Notes under the pieces: model-generated | The model's input: the letters and a program-made list of their open reading frames with translations, nothing else | What the model was told of the DNA's origin: nothing | Databases searched by the model: none | Translations under genes and position numbers: made by a program | Origin: Hetaerina americana | Taxonomy: Eukaryota; Arthropoda; Insecta; Odonata; Calopterygidae | Direction: 5' to 3' | Length of the DNA: 64,000 nucleotides | NCBI GenBank assembly: GCA_022747635.1 | Contig: JAKTNV010000004.1 | Coordinates: 82,992,552-83,056,551, forward strand | Part shown: in pieces, positions 45,934-57,042 of the stretch | Numbering within the stretch: position 1 is the stretch's first letter | Layout of the letters: each line of letters starts with the position of its first letter

Positions 45934-46686
45934 CGAGGGTCATCCGGAAAGTAGTACCCGTTCGTGAAATAAAGACACAAAAGTAAATATTAACAAACAT
46001 AAAAAATTTTATTTGAAAGAGGATACTTTAAACTACTCCTCAACATAATCTCCAAGCAAATTAAGGCATTTGTCATAACGTGTGACAAGTTTCTGTATTC
46101 CTGCTGCATAGTCCTTCGCCGCCAGCTCATTGAGATACGCGAGGGACCCATCTTGCACAAATTTTTGCATAATGCAGATGGTGTTTAACAATTTCATGAA
46201 CAATTGTTCGAGAAACATTGGGAAAATGCTCACAGATGTCATCAATTGTGACGCGCCGATCGTTCCTCACGAATTCGTCAACTGAGCTCACCAGTTGGTC
46301 TGTAATGACAGACGGTCTCTCCGAACGCTCATCGTCGTGTGTGTTCCCCCTCCCCATGTTGAAGTTGCGACACCACCGCCGAACAGACGACTCGTCCATT
46401 ACATTGTCTCCATACACCTCCTTTAATTGGCGATGAATATCACATGGGCGAACGTTTCTTGCATTGAGGAATTTAATCACTGCCCTCACTTCACAACTGG
46501 CGGCGTTCTCAATTTTTTTAAACATTGTAAACAATCACAGAAACAACACAGGCAATGCTAGCGTCACGCAACTTGGCTCAGAGAAGGCAGACAAGCCACT
46601 GAAGCTATCTGACCTCGTCCAGCGGCTACTCACGTCGTCAGCACTTCATGCGGCACGAACGGGTACTACTTTCCGGATGACCCTCG
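45934..46686 (-). mobile_element. Mariner deletion derivative, 753 bp, perfect terminal repeats
   Basis: Terminal repeats 45934-45966 and 46654-46686 (CGAGGGTCATCCGGAAAGTA...) are 33 bp and identical. TA flanks both sides (45932-45933, 46687-46688). From 46534 the minus-strand frame encodes the mariner DNA-binding half: FKKIENAASCEVRAVIKFLN, ESSVRRWCRNFN, GNTHDDERSERPSVITDQLV, then AKICARWVP. The sequence then jumps, in another frame, to the extreme C-terminus (YLNELAAKDYAAGIQKLVTR, YDKCLNLLGDYVEE). Roughly 190 codons holding all three catalytic Asp residues are deleted, with the joint near 46110-46150. Perfect ends suggest recent transposition by a related intact transposase. Confidence 0.93.
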
Positions 46687-46688
46687 TA

Positions 46689-46757
46689 TATATATATGCA
46701 CATGTATATATATATATATGTGTATATATATATATATGTATATGTATACATACATAT
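46689..46757. repeat. TA-rich microsatellite
   Basis: Continuation of the TA tract split by the mariner derivative. It abuts the T-run at the 3' end of LINE-R. Confidence 0.9.
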
Positions 46758-47506
46758 ATATTTTTTTAAGGTAATCCACCGGTTAAGGTAGGTTTTTGGA
46801 TGGACACAACTACCAAACAAATATTTTATTACTCCTAACAAAACACAAAATCCTACTCTATATCAGGTCCCTCTTCATCTCTGAGTACTTTCTTCCTCCC
46901 TTCATCCCGTCCAACATCCCTATCCTGTTCCTTCCCTTTCCTCGTTTGCCTAACATTCTCCCCTCTATTACAGTCTTCAACATCCCACTGCCGGTCAATG
47001 CCCCCTTTAACCACTTTTCCTGCCTCCATAGGATTGCTCCCAGCAAACCCCTCTCTTCGCCCACCATACCAAGTACTTCCTCATTTGTTTTCTTCTCTGT
47101 CCATTTTACCTTCTCCATTCTCCACACCCACATTTCAAAAGCCTCCAGTCTACGTCTATCCTCCTGCTTCAATGACCACGTTTCCGCACCGTAAGCTCAA
47201 TATCAAAGTTTTTACGAGTCTTTTCTTAACATCCTTAATCAAAGTCCCTGTCATCAACTCCCTCCTCCTCGTGAAAGCCTCTTTGCCTAGCGCAATTCTT
47301 CTTCTTACGTCCCTACTACTTTGACCTTGTTGGTCCAAAACACTACCGAGATACGTAAACTGTTCTACCTGCTCTATTTTTTGCCCACCTATTTTAATGT
47401 TAAGCTTGGCCTTTTTCTTTCTAGAAAATCGCATAACCTTTGTTTTATTAATATTGATTCTCATCCCATACCTGTCGCACTGAATTTCCAATTCACTAAG
47501 CAATGC

Positions 47507-48254
47507 TTACAGCCCCTTTGCTGACTGACAAACTAAAGCTTGGTCATCAGCAAACCTAACTGATTTTACGAATTCCCCGCCCACTTTCATTCCTACCTCG
47601 AGTTCTTCCCATGCCTCTTTGATCATTTCCTCTGCATACAGGTTGAACAGCAACGGTGATAATGGGCAACCCTGCCTTACACCCCTTCCTAACACTGCCC
47701 ATCCTGACTCACCGTTTCCCACCCGCACCTGCGCAGCCTACGACATGTACAGGATGCGGATTAGCCTCCTATCCACTACTTCAATCTATTCCTATTTTCT
47801 GCAGAATATTCATTAGTTTTTCCCAATTCACTCTATCGAACGCTTTTTCGAAATCTACGAAACAGGCAAATACCTCCTGGATGTGTTCTATATTCCTCTC
47901 GATTAAAAATCTCATTACTGCAATGGCATCACGCGTACCTCTCCCCTTCCTAAACCCAAACTGATCATCCCCTATGTAATCATTTGCCCTACTCTCTATC
48001 CTTTTGTTTATGATCCTGAGAATAACTTTAGCTGCGTGGGATATCAAACTAATTGTCCTATAGTCCTCACATGACGTGGCCTTTACCTTTTTCGGAATAG
48101 GAACTAAAACTGATCTCACAAAGTCTTCCGGCCAGGATCCCTGTTCATAAATACTACGGATCAGCCCATATAGCCTCTTCCTCCCACATTTTCCTAAGCA
48201 TTTTAAAAGTTCCACGGGAATGTTATCTACCCCCACGGCCTTATTTAGTTTCAT
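47507..48254 (-). pseudogene. LINE-R reverse transcriptase domain, two broken pieces
   Basis: The first piece (48254-47781) holds NKAVGVDNIPVELLKCL, then LVPIPKK, DYRTISLISHAAKVILRIIN and DDQFGFRKGRGTRDAI. Motif A, CFVDFEKAFDRV, carries the first catalytic Asp. The second piece (47728-47507) holds motif B (GVRQGCPLSPLLFNLYAEEM) and motif C (VRFADDQALV) with the catalytic DD pair. A frameshift near 47790 and a stop after SAKGL separate the parts; downstream, INKTKVMRFSRKKKAKLNIK and QFTYLGSVLDQQG continue the protein. All active-site residues are present, but the frame is not. Confidence 0.9.
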
Positions 48255-48299
48255 CTCCCTTAATGCCCTTTCTATCTCATTGTCTAGTATGCCTGGACC

Positions 48300-49385
48300 T
48301 TAGCTGTCTTCCTCTACGTCATTTTCTTTTCCTATGTCTAACTTTGTTGGTCTGAGTTCTTTACTATACAGTTCTTCTATATACTCCTTCCATCTCTCTT
48401 GGATCTTTCCTGCGTCAACTATTACCTTACCCGCCTTATCTCTAACTGTTAGCATAGCTCTTCCTTTCTTACTTCCCGATAACGATTTAACTTTGCCGGA
48501 CAGCGCACCGATTTCACCCTTCCTCTGCAGACTTTCCATATCCTCGCACTGCGTCTTCCACCATGCTTCCTTTGCTTTATTTGTTGCCCGCCTCAATTTA
48601 TTGTTCAATTCTTTGTACTTCATTTTGCCTAATTCTGTATTTATATTCTTCCATTTTCGCCGCTCATCCATTTTTGTAATCATCTCATCCGTGATCCATG
48701 GTTTCCTAGTCCTTTTAGCGTTAACGGATCCAATAGTTTCTTTTGCGGCTTTAGACAACCCTTTCTTGATCATTTCCCATTTTTCTTCGATAGTACTAAG
48801 CCCTTTACCATCCTCCATGATTTTCTCTACCGCCTGTTTGTATTCCTTCCTTTTCAACCCATTTAATGCTTCTACATTCCATTTTCTAACTCGCCGCCCC
48901 TGCCTTATCTTTTTGAAACGTACGCTACATTTCATAACAACTAAATTATGGTCTGAGTCCGCATCCGCTCCCGGGAAGCTGTGGGAATTTATCACACTGT
49001 TTCTAAACCTGTGTCTAACCAGGATATAATCTAGCTGATATCTTCCTGAGTCACCTGGCATTTTCCGTGTATACCTGCGTCTTTTGTGGTGTCTAAACCA
49101 AGTTTTGGTGATGACTAACCCCTGTCTCCTGCAGAACTCAACTGCTTTCTCCCCGCGGTCATTCCTCGTGCCTAAACCGTAGTCCCCCACCTCATCACCA
49201 TCTCTTCCTTCGCCTACCGTCGCATTCCAATCCCCCATCACTATCAAATGTTTCCCTGCAGGAACACACGCGATCATGTCCTCTAACTGATCGTATAACC
49301 TATCGACCTCTTCTTCCTTATGGTTGCTCGGTTGCATGTATACCTGAATAATAACTAAGTTCGTCGGTTCTGCTTTTATCTCCAC
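48300..49385 (-). CDS. LINE-R apurinic-endonuclease domain and linker (intact stretch)
   Basis: An uninterrupted 361-codon segment of the LINE-R ORF2. It acts at target sites by nicking genomic DNA to prime reverse transcription. Visible catalytic motifs are GDWNAT at residues 51-56 of this stretch, QLDYILV at 117-123 and SDHNLVV at 144-150, in the usual order for exonuclease III-like nucleases. Residues from about 155 onward are a lysine/arginine-rich linker (RKPWITDEMITKMDERRKWK, then RRATNKAKEAWWKTQCEDME) leading to the RT. The N-terminal 90 or so residues lie upstream in another frame. It ends at a TAA that interrupts what should continue as GPGILDNEIERALREMKLNK. It is not a host gene. 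Confidence 0.9.
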   Translation of the reverse strand: MEIKAEPTNLVIIQVYMQPSNHKEEEVDRLYDQLEDMIACVPAGKHLIVMGDWNATVGEGRDGDEVGDYGLGTRNDRGEKAVEFCRRQGLVITKTWFRHHKRRRYTRKMPGDSGRYQLDYILVRHRFRNSVINSHSFPGADADSDHNLVVMKCSVRFKKIRQGRRVRKWNVEALNGLKRKEYKQAVEKIMEDGKGLSTIEEKWEMIKKGLSKAAKETIGSVNAKRTRKPWITDEMITKMDERRKWKNINTELGKMKYKELNNKLRRATNKAKEAWWKTQCEDMESLQRKGEIGALSGKVKSLSGSKKGRAMLTVRDKAGKVIVDAGKIQERWKEYIEELYSKELRPTKLDIGKENDVEEDS

Positions 49386-50115
49386 TAGTAGTATTCTATC
49401 CGTTACCTGTTCTATGTTGACTACGCTTCTTCCTACGTCTTCATTTAATACTATGGCAACCCCTCGTTGGGTCTCGTCCCCACCGCTGTATATTATTCTA
49501 TACTTATCACTCCGACATCCTTGCTATCTTTCCATCTCACCTCGCATAGACCTAAAATATCTATATTTCCCCTTTCCATCTCTCGCTTAAAATTCTCCAA
49601 TTTCCCTGTCCTTATCATTGTCCTAACATTCCACGTTCCTATTCTCACTAATTTGGTCTTCTTCTCCTGCGTCTTCTATCCTGCTGCTGCTGGTTTTCCC
49701 TTGCAAGGGTTTCGTGGGATGACGACCGCGGAAGCATTGCCTCCCCCGCTGCCGGGCTCGACACACGGCCGATTGGGCCGAGCCCCGTGGTTGCCAGGAC
49801 TCAAAATATCTCTATAGTGCATCATATTTTTCTTGGGAATGATAATTGAGGTGGTTTCCCGTTGCCTTCCTCAATAGCGTTTTAACGTGACACCATCACT
49901 TACTGGCCGCCCCACTGGGGTCAGACGCTATTGCAGCCGCCTCACTGAGGAACAGACGCTGCGTGGACTACCTTTCGTCTGGCTCCTAACCTTCGACCTA
50001 TCTGGCTTGGGTGACCCTACTAGGAGCAATTTTTATTACTCCCGCCAGCACAGCTCTAGGGGCCATCGAAACGCACAAGCCCTTCCACCACGTCAAGGTA
50101 GTAGTCCGGGGAGGG

Positions 50116-50116
<1 letters not shown>

Positions 50117-50172
<56 letters not shown>
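50117..50172. repeat. (TA)n microsatellite at LINE 5' end
   Basis: Pure TA of about 55 bases between the two head-to-head LINE 5' ends. Confidence 0.95.
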
Positions 50173-50175
<3 letters not shown>

Positions 50176-50199
50176 CCATATTGATCGAAGGGAAAAAGG

Positions 50200-50610
50200 T
50201 TAGGAGCCAGACGAAAGGTAGCCAGCGTATCTTCTGTTCTCAGTGAGGTGGTCATTTGAGTGATGGTGTCTCATTAGAAAGACCATTAAGGAAGGCTACG
50301 GGAAATTTCCTCAATTAATTATTACAAGAATGTTATGAAGGGCACTAAAGTGACGTTAATCCTGGCAACTCCGAAACTCGGCCCAATTGGCCGTTTGTTG
50401 TGCCCAGTATCGGTAGAGGCAATGCCTCCACGGTCGTCTTCTTAAGAAATCTTCGCAAATCGGAAGTGACAGCGACAGCACAGAAAACACAAAAAATGAG
50501 AAAAATAGTAAGAATAGGGACTCGGAATATTACAAGGAATATTAATATATTTAGGGATGGAAATTTAGAAAATATAAAGCTAGAGATAAAGAGGGATGGG
50601 AAAACATGAT
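50200..50610 (+). pseudogene. LINE-R 5' end, second copy in opposite orientation
   Basis: Bases 50203-50480 are the inverse of 49998-49700: GGTTAGGAGCCAGACGAAAG, TTCTCAGTGAGGTGG, AAGGAAGGCTACGGGAAATT, GGCCCAATTGGCCG and GGCAATGCCTCCACGG. The plus-strand frame 50480-50608 then starts the endonuclease: KIVRIGTRNITRN and GNLENIKLEIKRD, against VRIGTWNVRTMIRTGKLENF in the other copy. The alignment ends near 50610. This is only a 5' stub, facing the full-length copy across a TA tract. Confidence 0.8.
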
Positions 50611-50699
50611 AGAAAGAAAATAAAATGAGGTATTGTTTGGTGATGGCCATGATATGTGAATAGATAGGGCTGTATGGAGTAAATTACAGTTAGCAAGGA

Positions 50700-51190
50700 A
50701 ATGTTTCGTTGCAATGTGAGATGTTTAGGGTTATGTTAATTAGTATTGAGGAAATGTGATAAAATGTTAAAGAGAAATATTACCTCTCGCTGGTTAGGCC
50801 TTATTTAGATTATGATGCCAGTGTATGGGATTCTCAGGAAGTTGGATTGATTACCAAATTGAATCACTTACATCGTAGAGAAACCATATTTGTAAAACAT
50901 TGTTATGTTAAACTGAGTAGCCTCTCTAAATTAGATGAGCTAGGCTTGGAATCACTTACGGAGTGAATGGTGTGAAGAGAATTTCTGATAAGATCTCTTC
51001 CATTAATTGGGAGGATGTCTCTTGAGGAATGATCTTGAGAATATGTGATTAGCCCCATCATAATACGGTATGAGAGACCTTGCCAATAAAATTAGAGAGA
51101 TTAAGGGGTCAACATATAGATTTAATATGTTAATTTTCCCACGAACCATAAGGGATGAGACCGTAGTTGTTGGACCGCGCTAGGCGGGAA
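50700..51190 (+). pseudogene. CR1/Jockey-like LINE 3' fragment (copy 2)
   Basis: An open stretch, about 50765-50968, reads VKEKYYLSLVRPYLDYDASV, then WDSQEVGLITKLNHLHRRET and LDELGLESLTE. This is the C-terminal tail that follows RT in CR1/Jockey-like LINEs (L-V-R-P-x-L-x-Y, S-V-W-D, QRR, L-G-W-x-S-L). After a TGA the rest is frame-broken to DRAR near 51180. The 3' part matches 2140-2385. Confidence 0.75.
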
Positions 51191-51239
51191 AAGTATTTTT
51201 AGTAAAGGTTATTTTAGCTTTCGAAAGAAAAAAATGTGC

Positions 51240-51720
51240 ACCCCTTAATTCCACCTAAAATGCCGGTAAATTCCTCTTTCTTACTCGCTTTTCCAGCATC
51301 CTTAATTCTTTAATACAGCATCCTATCGTCTTGCAGCTTCTCTTACATCCATTTGCCCCGCCTTCTTAGAATTTCTCCCATCAACCTCTCTCTTTATCTC
51401 CTCCCTCCTACCATGCCTAGAACTTCATCCATGATTTTCCTATCCGTCCATTCCATTTTCTCCATTACTCTTCACATGGACATCTAGAAATCCTCCACTC
51501 TACGCTTTTCTTCTTCCCTCGACGACCAAGTTTCCGAGTCATGCAAAACTGCGCTACATATAACAGTTTTCGCAACTCTTTGCTACACATATTTACTTAA
51601 ATTGACTGTTTATCAACTCCCGCTTCTTTTTATATCTTTCTACACTTCATTAAATTCTTTTTATAGACTCACTACAACTGTGGCCACCCTCATTCAAAGC
51701 ATTTCCCAAAAAAAAAACTG
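51240..51720 (-). pseudogene. LINE-R 3' ORF relic
   Basis: Collinear with 46900-47260. Words include CTCTTTATCTCCTCCCTCCT, CCATGCCTAGAACTTCATCC, GTCCATTCCATTTTCTCCAT, CATCTAGAAATCCTCCACTC and GACGACCAAGTTTCCGAGTC. No open frame of note. Confidence 0.7.
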
Positions 51721-52840
51721 TTTCATTCGATTTGCTTTATGCCTCTCGACTCAAGGGCTTTTACTTAGCCTTCCTACCTTTGGAAAATTTGATTATCTTC
51801 ATTTTATTATGATTAGTGCTCACCTAATACCTGTTGTACTGATCCTATATATATTCTCTCCTCTACATTTAAAACTAAGGCTAACACGAGAAGAAGGAGG
51901 GAAGTTGTTATCTGAACTCCGGAGAAGGAATTGAGTGAATGGAGGAAATATTAAGTAGTAGTGGGAACTTAAATTCCCTAATACAAGAGGGTGTGTTCAG
52001 TAAGTGGTGATGAGGAAGGGAAAAAAGACTTAATAGGCAGGTAAAAGGTGCGAAGAACAGAAGAGGAATAAGCGTTTATCCTTATTATGAACAAAAAGAA
52101 GTTTCGAGATACGAGTACATGGAACAGAATAATCTTTCAAACCATCAAAATTAGTTTCACTGGTAGATTATCTTGGGATAATTGATATTTTACCTGCCGA
52201 AATGATAGCAATTCTTTTTTTTTAATTTAGAGACAATAAAGTAATTGGAGGCTCTAATGTGAGCGCTTTCCAAAATTTGAGAAGGAAGATAAGGCCATGA
52301 AAGAAAAAAATGACTTCAAATAATCATTTTATCATTACATTAAAATTATAAATAAATAATTTTATTATACTGCATATATACATATATATATATTTATTTA
52401 TTCTTGAAACTTTATTTTTTTCTGTGGCAATTGGTATTCGTTATCAACTGGATTATTATACGAAAAATACATAAATATACGACTAATAAGAATTTTTCTT
52501 GCTGAACGTACGCAAATCTGTGTTATTTGTAATTGAGTGCAAATTTAGAACCGATTCCAGAATACGGATCGCTTTCTTCCTCTGTTTATATCTCTGAGTC
52601 AAAAATAGCTGACTGATGTCCTTAGCATTCAAACATAATCTACCATTTTCAAACTAATCAAAGTTCGCTGTCAACATTATGTTTCTCCCACTTGAATACA
52701 CGAAGAGCCCCGTTTTTATCACTCATTACATTGAGAATTGATGATTCTCATGAATTTTTCATTTAATATACTCAAAAGAAATGTTGCTTACGGCAGTAGA
52801 TCGAATAAGTGTTGTCGGCTCACGTAATAAAGCCTTTATT
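51721..52840. other. No recognisable gene
   Basis: Unassigned AT-rich DNA with a short TA run near 52370-52392. Confidence 0.45.
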
Positions 52841-52844
52841 GCCT

Positions 52845-53522
52845 CTATTGCGAATCGAAGAAAATGTGAAAACGAGCATTAAATGGGTAATGGATTGGAA
52901 TCGGAATTTCATCCTTACAGCTAAATGTATTTTTGAATGAGGGGGGCGAGAGAGGATCTTCCCGTGACGTCACAGCGGGGCCATTCGGGATGTTTTTTTT
53001 TGCCGTTAAAAACTTGGACAACATGATCCCCCTAAGGAGGGCGCCGCTTAAATTTATTCGATGACCGAAGTTTGTTTCCACTGCCGAATCGTCGCGATGG
53101 CCTAGAGGACGACAACACTCCGACAATGACCTCCTTTCCCAACAATGAATGAACGACCAGGCGGAGGAGAGGGAGGAAGGATGGGGAGAAATGGGAGTGG
53201 GGTCGGGAGTAGGGAAAGACATCGCATTCTTGGCCGCAGCCGGACCAGGCGCCGCCATTCGATCGGATTTATGCTTGCCGTTCTGTTTGCGGGTGACGCA
53301 GTGGAGGGTGTTTTCTTGGAATGGAATGAAGGCTCTTATCCCTCCATTCCTCCCCTCGAATGGCGGCTTGCGGGCGCGATCGGGGAGACAAAACACTCGC
53401 GGAAGGGGTGATGGCGGTGGCCCTGAATACAGCATAGGGAGAAGGGGCGCGCATCCGTCGTAAGTACGAGAATTTTCGAAAAAATCTATTGCATTCGCAG
53501 CATTAAACCTATGCAAAACCAT
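52845..53522 (-). CDS. 225-codon ORF in GC-rich island, unknown, possibly chance
   Basis: It begins at a true ATG (53522-53520) and runs to a stop at 52845. The protein is rich in Pro, Ser, Arg and His (for example PTPDPTPISPHPSSLSSAWS) with no domain, signal peptide or membrane segment that I recognise. Much of it (52930-53460) lies in a local GC-rich, CpG-containing island with long open frames on the plus strand as well, which favours chance. It has no similarity by eye to the transposons in the window. Alternatives are an untranslated first exon or promoter region. Confidence 0.2.
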   Translation of the reverse strand: MVLHRFNAANAIDFFENSRTYDGCAPLLPMLYSGPPPSPLPRVFCLPDRARKPPFEGRNGGIRAFIPFQENTLHCVTRKQNGKHKSDRMAAPGPAAAKNAMSFPTPDPTPISPHPSSLSSAWSFIHCWERRSLSECCRPLGHRDDSAVETNFGHRINLSGALLRGIMLSKFLTAKKNIPNGPAVTSREDPLSPPSFKNTFSCKDEIPIPIHYPFNARFHIFFDSQ

Positions 53523-55590
53523 ATAGATGAACGGGAGTTAGGTTTTTAGGGGTCATATTTCTGACTGGTAAAAACAATAGAATTCGCAAATGCGAATCCA
53601 ATATGGTGGCACCCAAATCCGTCTTCATTGCCTCCAACTTTGTAAAATGTAGACATTCGGGGTTTATTTTTCACTTCATTTGCCAACGCTTTCACGGGAG
53701 ATTACGTTTTTATTATTGGTACTGTACGTTTAGAAGAAAAATTCAACTTTGTCCCGATAAATCAGGAAATCAACCTCTCCAATTTACTGGGTGCGGTAGC
53801 ATAACTTGCCAATTTGAAGGGAATTCTCAATTAAAATCGGCAAATTATGCTTCCGTACTCGGTAGAAGATTCAGGAATGATCAACATTTTTGGATAATAA
53901 TTATGTGCTTAGAACCCCATCATATAAAATCCGTATGGATCCTTGATCTTTCCACTCATTACTGAGCAAATAAGCAGGAGAAGACACTTCATAGTTCAAT
54001 GTTATACGATTCGTCAATAAGAATAATCGCATTGGCAATGACACCGATGGCATTTTTATGGCTACTCTTGGTGCATTACGCCATTTGAGAATTCAGGGAC
54101 ACTTATTTTTGTATTCCGATGAATTTAGCAAAGAACTCTACGTTAGCCATAGAACCGAGGCCTTTCGACCACTGAGGGGGATGTTCTGGGATAAAAGGGA
54201 AGGGTGGGAAGTATTTTAACGGGACGGATGCGGGCACCGGAACAACAATATGGCTGATTCCATAAAAGTGACGCTGCAAAATGATACTATAGTCACGTCT
54301 GTGAAGACATTAAATGCTTTTATTTCAAATCACACTTGTCAGCCAAAATTTTCGTCCACCCTTCCTTTCCGATGGGAAAGGTCATCCAGGCTTCCAGATC
54401 CATGTTTCATTCTTTAATTGTAGAATAAAATGAATTAGTAACATAAAGATGGGTTACAAAAGAATGAACACTGTGTGTGATTTACTCAGATAATATCACC
54501 AGTAAAGAAGCGTGAGACTTGTATAGAGTAAGGGAAGAAAGAGGTATTTGAAAAGTATCCAAGGAAGGTGAGGCTGGCTCATTGGCCGCCTTCGTATAAA
54601 TAATTTTATACGGAGGCGGAGATTTATTTACATTAATTTATGTATTACAGATAAATATACATTTAGAAATACTAGGATAATATAAAGTCTATTTATTGAT
54701 AACTGGAAGAAGTATAGCAGGAGGAGTTATGATATATTTATTAAGTAGTCCTCCGTTTGAGGTTGGTCTTGGATGGGCGGAAACACATGGTCGTAATCGA
54801 AGAACTGCTTAATGCTGTGTAGGGTGTTAGGGTGTTGAAAGAAGCTAGGATATATATCTTAGTTCCGTCCAATCTTCAAGATTCAATGATTTAGTCAGGC
54901 ACACCGATCTCGTATTTCAGGATATACTTGTATATAGGCGTTCATAGGTTGTATAGCGGTGTTTGGATGTGTAAGGGATTATGTGAGGCCGCGCCATGGT
55001 AAAAAAGCATTATCCTTAATCATTCTAAGTAGCCAAGTATGTTATCGCAATCTCATCTAGCTTTAGTTATTGTCCTACTTGTTGCCTGCAGCTCCTCTAG
55101 TATGCATAGAGAGGTATAGCTCACTTTATATACCGTAGTGCGTGTACCTATAGTAATTATCATCTATATGTTTGGATAATTTAAGTGTTAATTAGAGTTT
55201 TTTTGAAATCTATTTAACAGTTCATAATAATTTCTCTGGAAATCTTGAGATATGATAAAATAATAAAGATTTTTGCGAAGAATAAATTGGCTAACGGACA
55301 TATTTTTTGGCATAAAATTATTTTTGTGCGTGAGCAATTGTTGAGCATCGACCCAAATCATGCCAATGTCACGCGACTGCGTGGGTTCCACTTTTTCTAT
55401 CACACCGTGCATTGCATGCGCGCTCTTCCTCTACTAACCCTATGACTCAAACATTTTTGCCAATCGGTGATGGGTTTCTCTGTTTTTAACAAAGTGGCCT
55501 TTTGAGTTTAATATACGCCAAACAACTATTTTTTTATTAAAAGAAAGTGCTTGATTATTAAATTTTCACGCAGACACACACAGATACACA
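53523..55590. other. No recognisable gene; one hairpin
   Basis: Mostly unassigned. A 15-bp-arm hairpin lies at 54586-54619 (CCGCCTTCGTATAAA with its inverse, one mismatch, loop TAAT). The 120-codon ORF at 53603-53965 has no domain. Confidence 0.45.
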
Positions 55591-55595
55591 TAATA

Positions 55596-55622
55596 TGTAT
55601 ATATATATACATATATACATTT
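55596..55622. repeat. Short TA microsatellite
   Basis: TATGTATATATATATACATA run. Confidence 0.85.
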
Positions 55623-55989
55623 TTTTCATGTAGTCATGACTAAACCATATCAAGGCGTACCATCTTCGCAGCGTAAGAAGTGGCAATCCGTTTCCCTGTG
55701 CCCCCATTTGGTTTTCTCGTTGGATTCCAGTAATTACTATATCGCACAACATGGATTTCAAAGGAGGTTGATCGGAATCCAATACCTGGTGCCTTCCGGC
55801 TGGTAGGAGAACGCTCATGTCTAACACGCCGTCACTGAAACAAACGTCAAATTGGATCGATCTTCCGTGATTCTGAAACGGGTCAGGGGAAGAAAAATTA
55901 TCGTGGCAGGGATTTAAGGACAGCTACAGAGCCATCATGTCGGTCCTCCCTGATGAGCTATAGATCACCACCCGATCCCTGAACTTGAA

Positions 55990-56420
55990 CGTGAAAAATG
56001 GGACGCGGGGTTAATGAAAGTGGCTGGGAGGGGTGGGAGAGGGTGCATTCGTGCGCGCGCGCTGTGTGACCTTGCGTAGACCGACAGTAGTTGTATTCAT
56101 GGCGCGAAAAATGGGGCTATGAAGAATAATTGGTGAAAAACCTTGCGGCGTACGATTTATGGAAGGCCTCAAAGTCATTTCCACTAAACCTCCGAGGGCT
56201 AAGCGACGACCGCACCCTTCCTGTCAGATTCATACCCTGGGGAGGAGAAAAAGGATCCCGGGGCGCTCTCTCGATTCCCCCTTTATTCAGGCGGTCTCCT
56301 TCACACTCGCAGCCTTGAGGAGTGCAGAAACGGAGACTCCGACCAAATCGAATGCTGCCCACGTCCTTGAAAGCCTTGGGAAACGGGGTCAGAATAAAAT
56401 AAAATAAGCCCTTTCCCAGA
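55990..56420. promoter_or_regulatory. GC-rich island, possible regulatory region
   Basis: A GC-rich block contains TGCGCGCGCGCTGTG near 56052. A 153-codon minus-strand ORF with an ATG start (56578-56117; begins [20 protein letters not shown]) overlaps it and has no recognisable domain. Frames on the other strand are also open. It could be a CpG-island promoter; nothing more can be said. Confidence 0.22.
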
Positions 56421-56744
56421 AAACTTATGATCCCCCTTCTCCTCGAGAGGGAGAGATATGGCTTGTCAAAAAACTTTTTGGTCATATTAACCTCTTCTCT
56501 CCCTTTATCGTCGTTTTTCGAAGGGACATCGTACCAGCCTGCGGCCTTCAGCTGTTTACTTCCCCCACCCTTACTCATGAGAAAAAAATGGGAGATAACA
56601 AAAGGCTAGCCGAGGGCATTCGCATTAGCGTCAATGGATGGGGGCGGCACGAAACGAACACCCTTATTCTTAAATATGAGTGTATGTGTATAATTATGTA
56701 TAAACACACACACATATATGTATATGCATGTTTGTGTGTATGTA

Positions 56745-56755
56745 AATATATATAT

Positions 56756-56809
<54 letters not shown>

Positions 56810-56836
56810 TAATCGGGTAAATATATATACATATAC

Positions 56837-56915
<79 letters not shown>
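56745..56915. repeat. (TA)n microsatellites flanking a short spacer
   Basis: Two TA tracts (56746-56801 and about 56840-56914) are separated by AATATATAATCGGGTAAATA and a few compound units. They sit at the 3' end of the minus-strand SINE that follows. Confidence 0.95.
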
Positions 56916-56917
<2 letters not shown>

Positions 56918-56920
<3 letters not shown>

Positions 56921-57042
56921 GACGGCGTGTGAAATTCGCACATCATGGGGGCCAGTTCCTTTCCCTGTCCTGGTAATGGTGGAGCTGCAAGTGCCCAGAG
57001 ACTAGCCCGGAAATCGAACCGGGGCCCCTCTAGTATAATGAT
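56918..57042 (-). mobile_element. tRNA-derived SINE, family A, minus orientation
   Basis: The minus strand from 57040 gives GGGGCCCCGGTTCGATTTCC (B box), CTCTGGGCACTTGCAGCTCC, ACAGGGAAAGGAACTGGCCC, and GTGCGAATTTCACACGCCG. It lacks the A-box head and part of the middle relative to the 57253 copy. Its 3' end merges into a TA tract. Confidence 0.8.

Larger units (their letters stand above)
46760..50115 (-). pseudogene. LINE-R: near full-length AP-endonuclease/RT retrotransposon
   Basis: About 3.35 kb on the minus strand. The 5' region (50115-49680) is non-coding and GC-rich. ORF2 starts in VRIGTWNVRTMIRTGKLENF (about 49650), an AP-endonuclease N-terminus. It continues through endonuclease, RT and a C-terminal block (RRRLEAFEMWVWRMEKVKW) and ends with VIEGRMLGKRGKGRNRIGML and DGMKGGRKYSEMKRDLI (to 46858). 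The 3' end near 46760 abuts a T-run on the plus strand. Visible lesions are a frameshift near 49490, a stop at 48299-48301, a frameshift near 47790, a stop at 47505-47507 and a frameshift near 47180. The length resembles RTE-type LINEs, but I leave the clade open. It is the youngest-looking member of the family and the reference for the other fragments. Confidence 0.9.

Noticed and set aside
48334..49029. 231-codon plus-strand ORF
   Set aside because: It is the antisense shadow of the LINE-R endonuclease frame.
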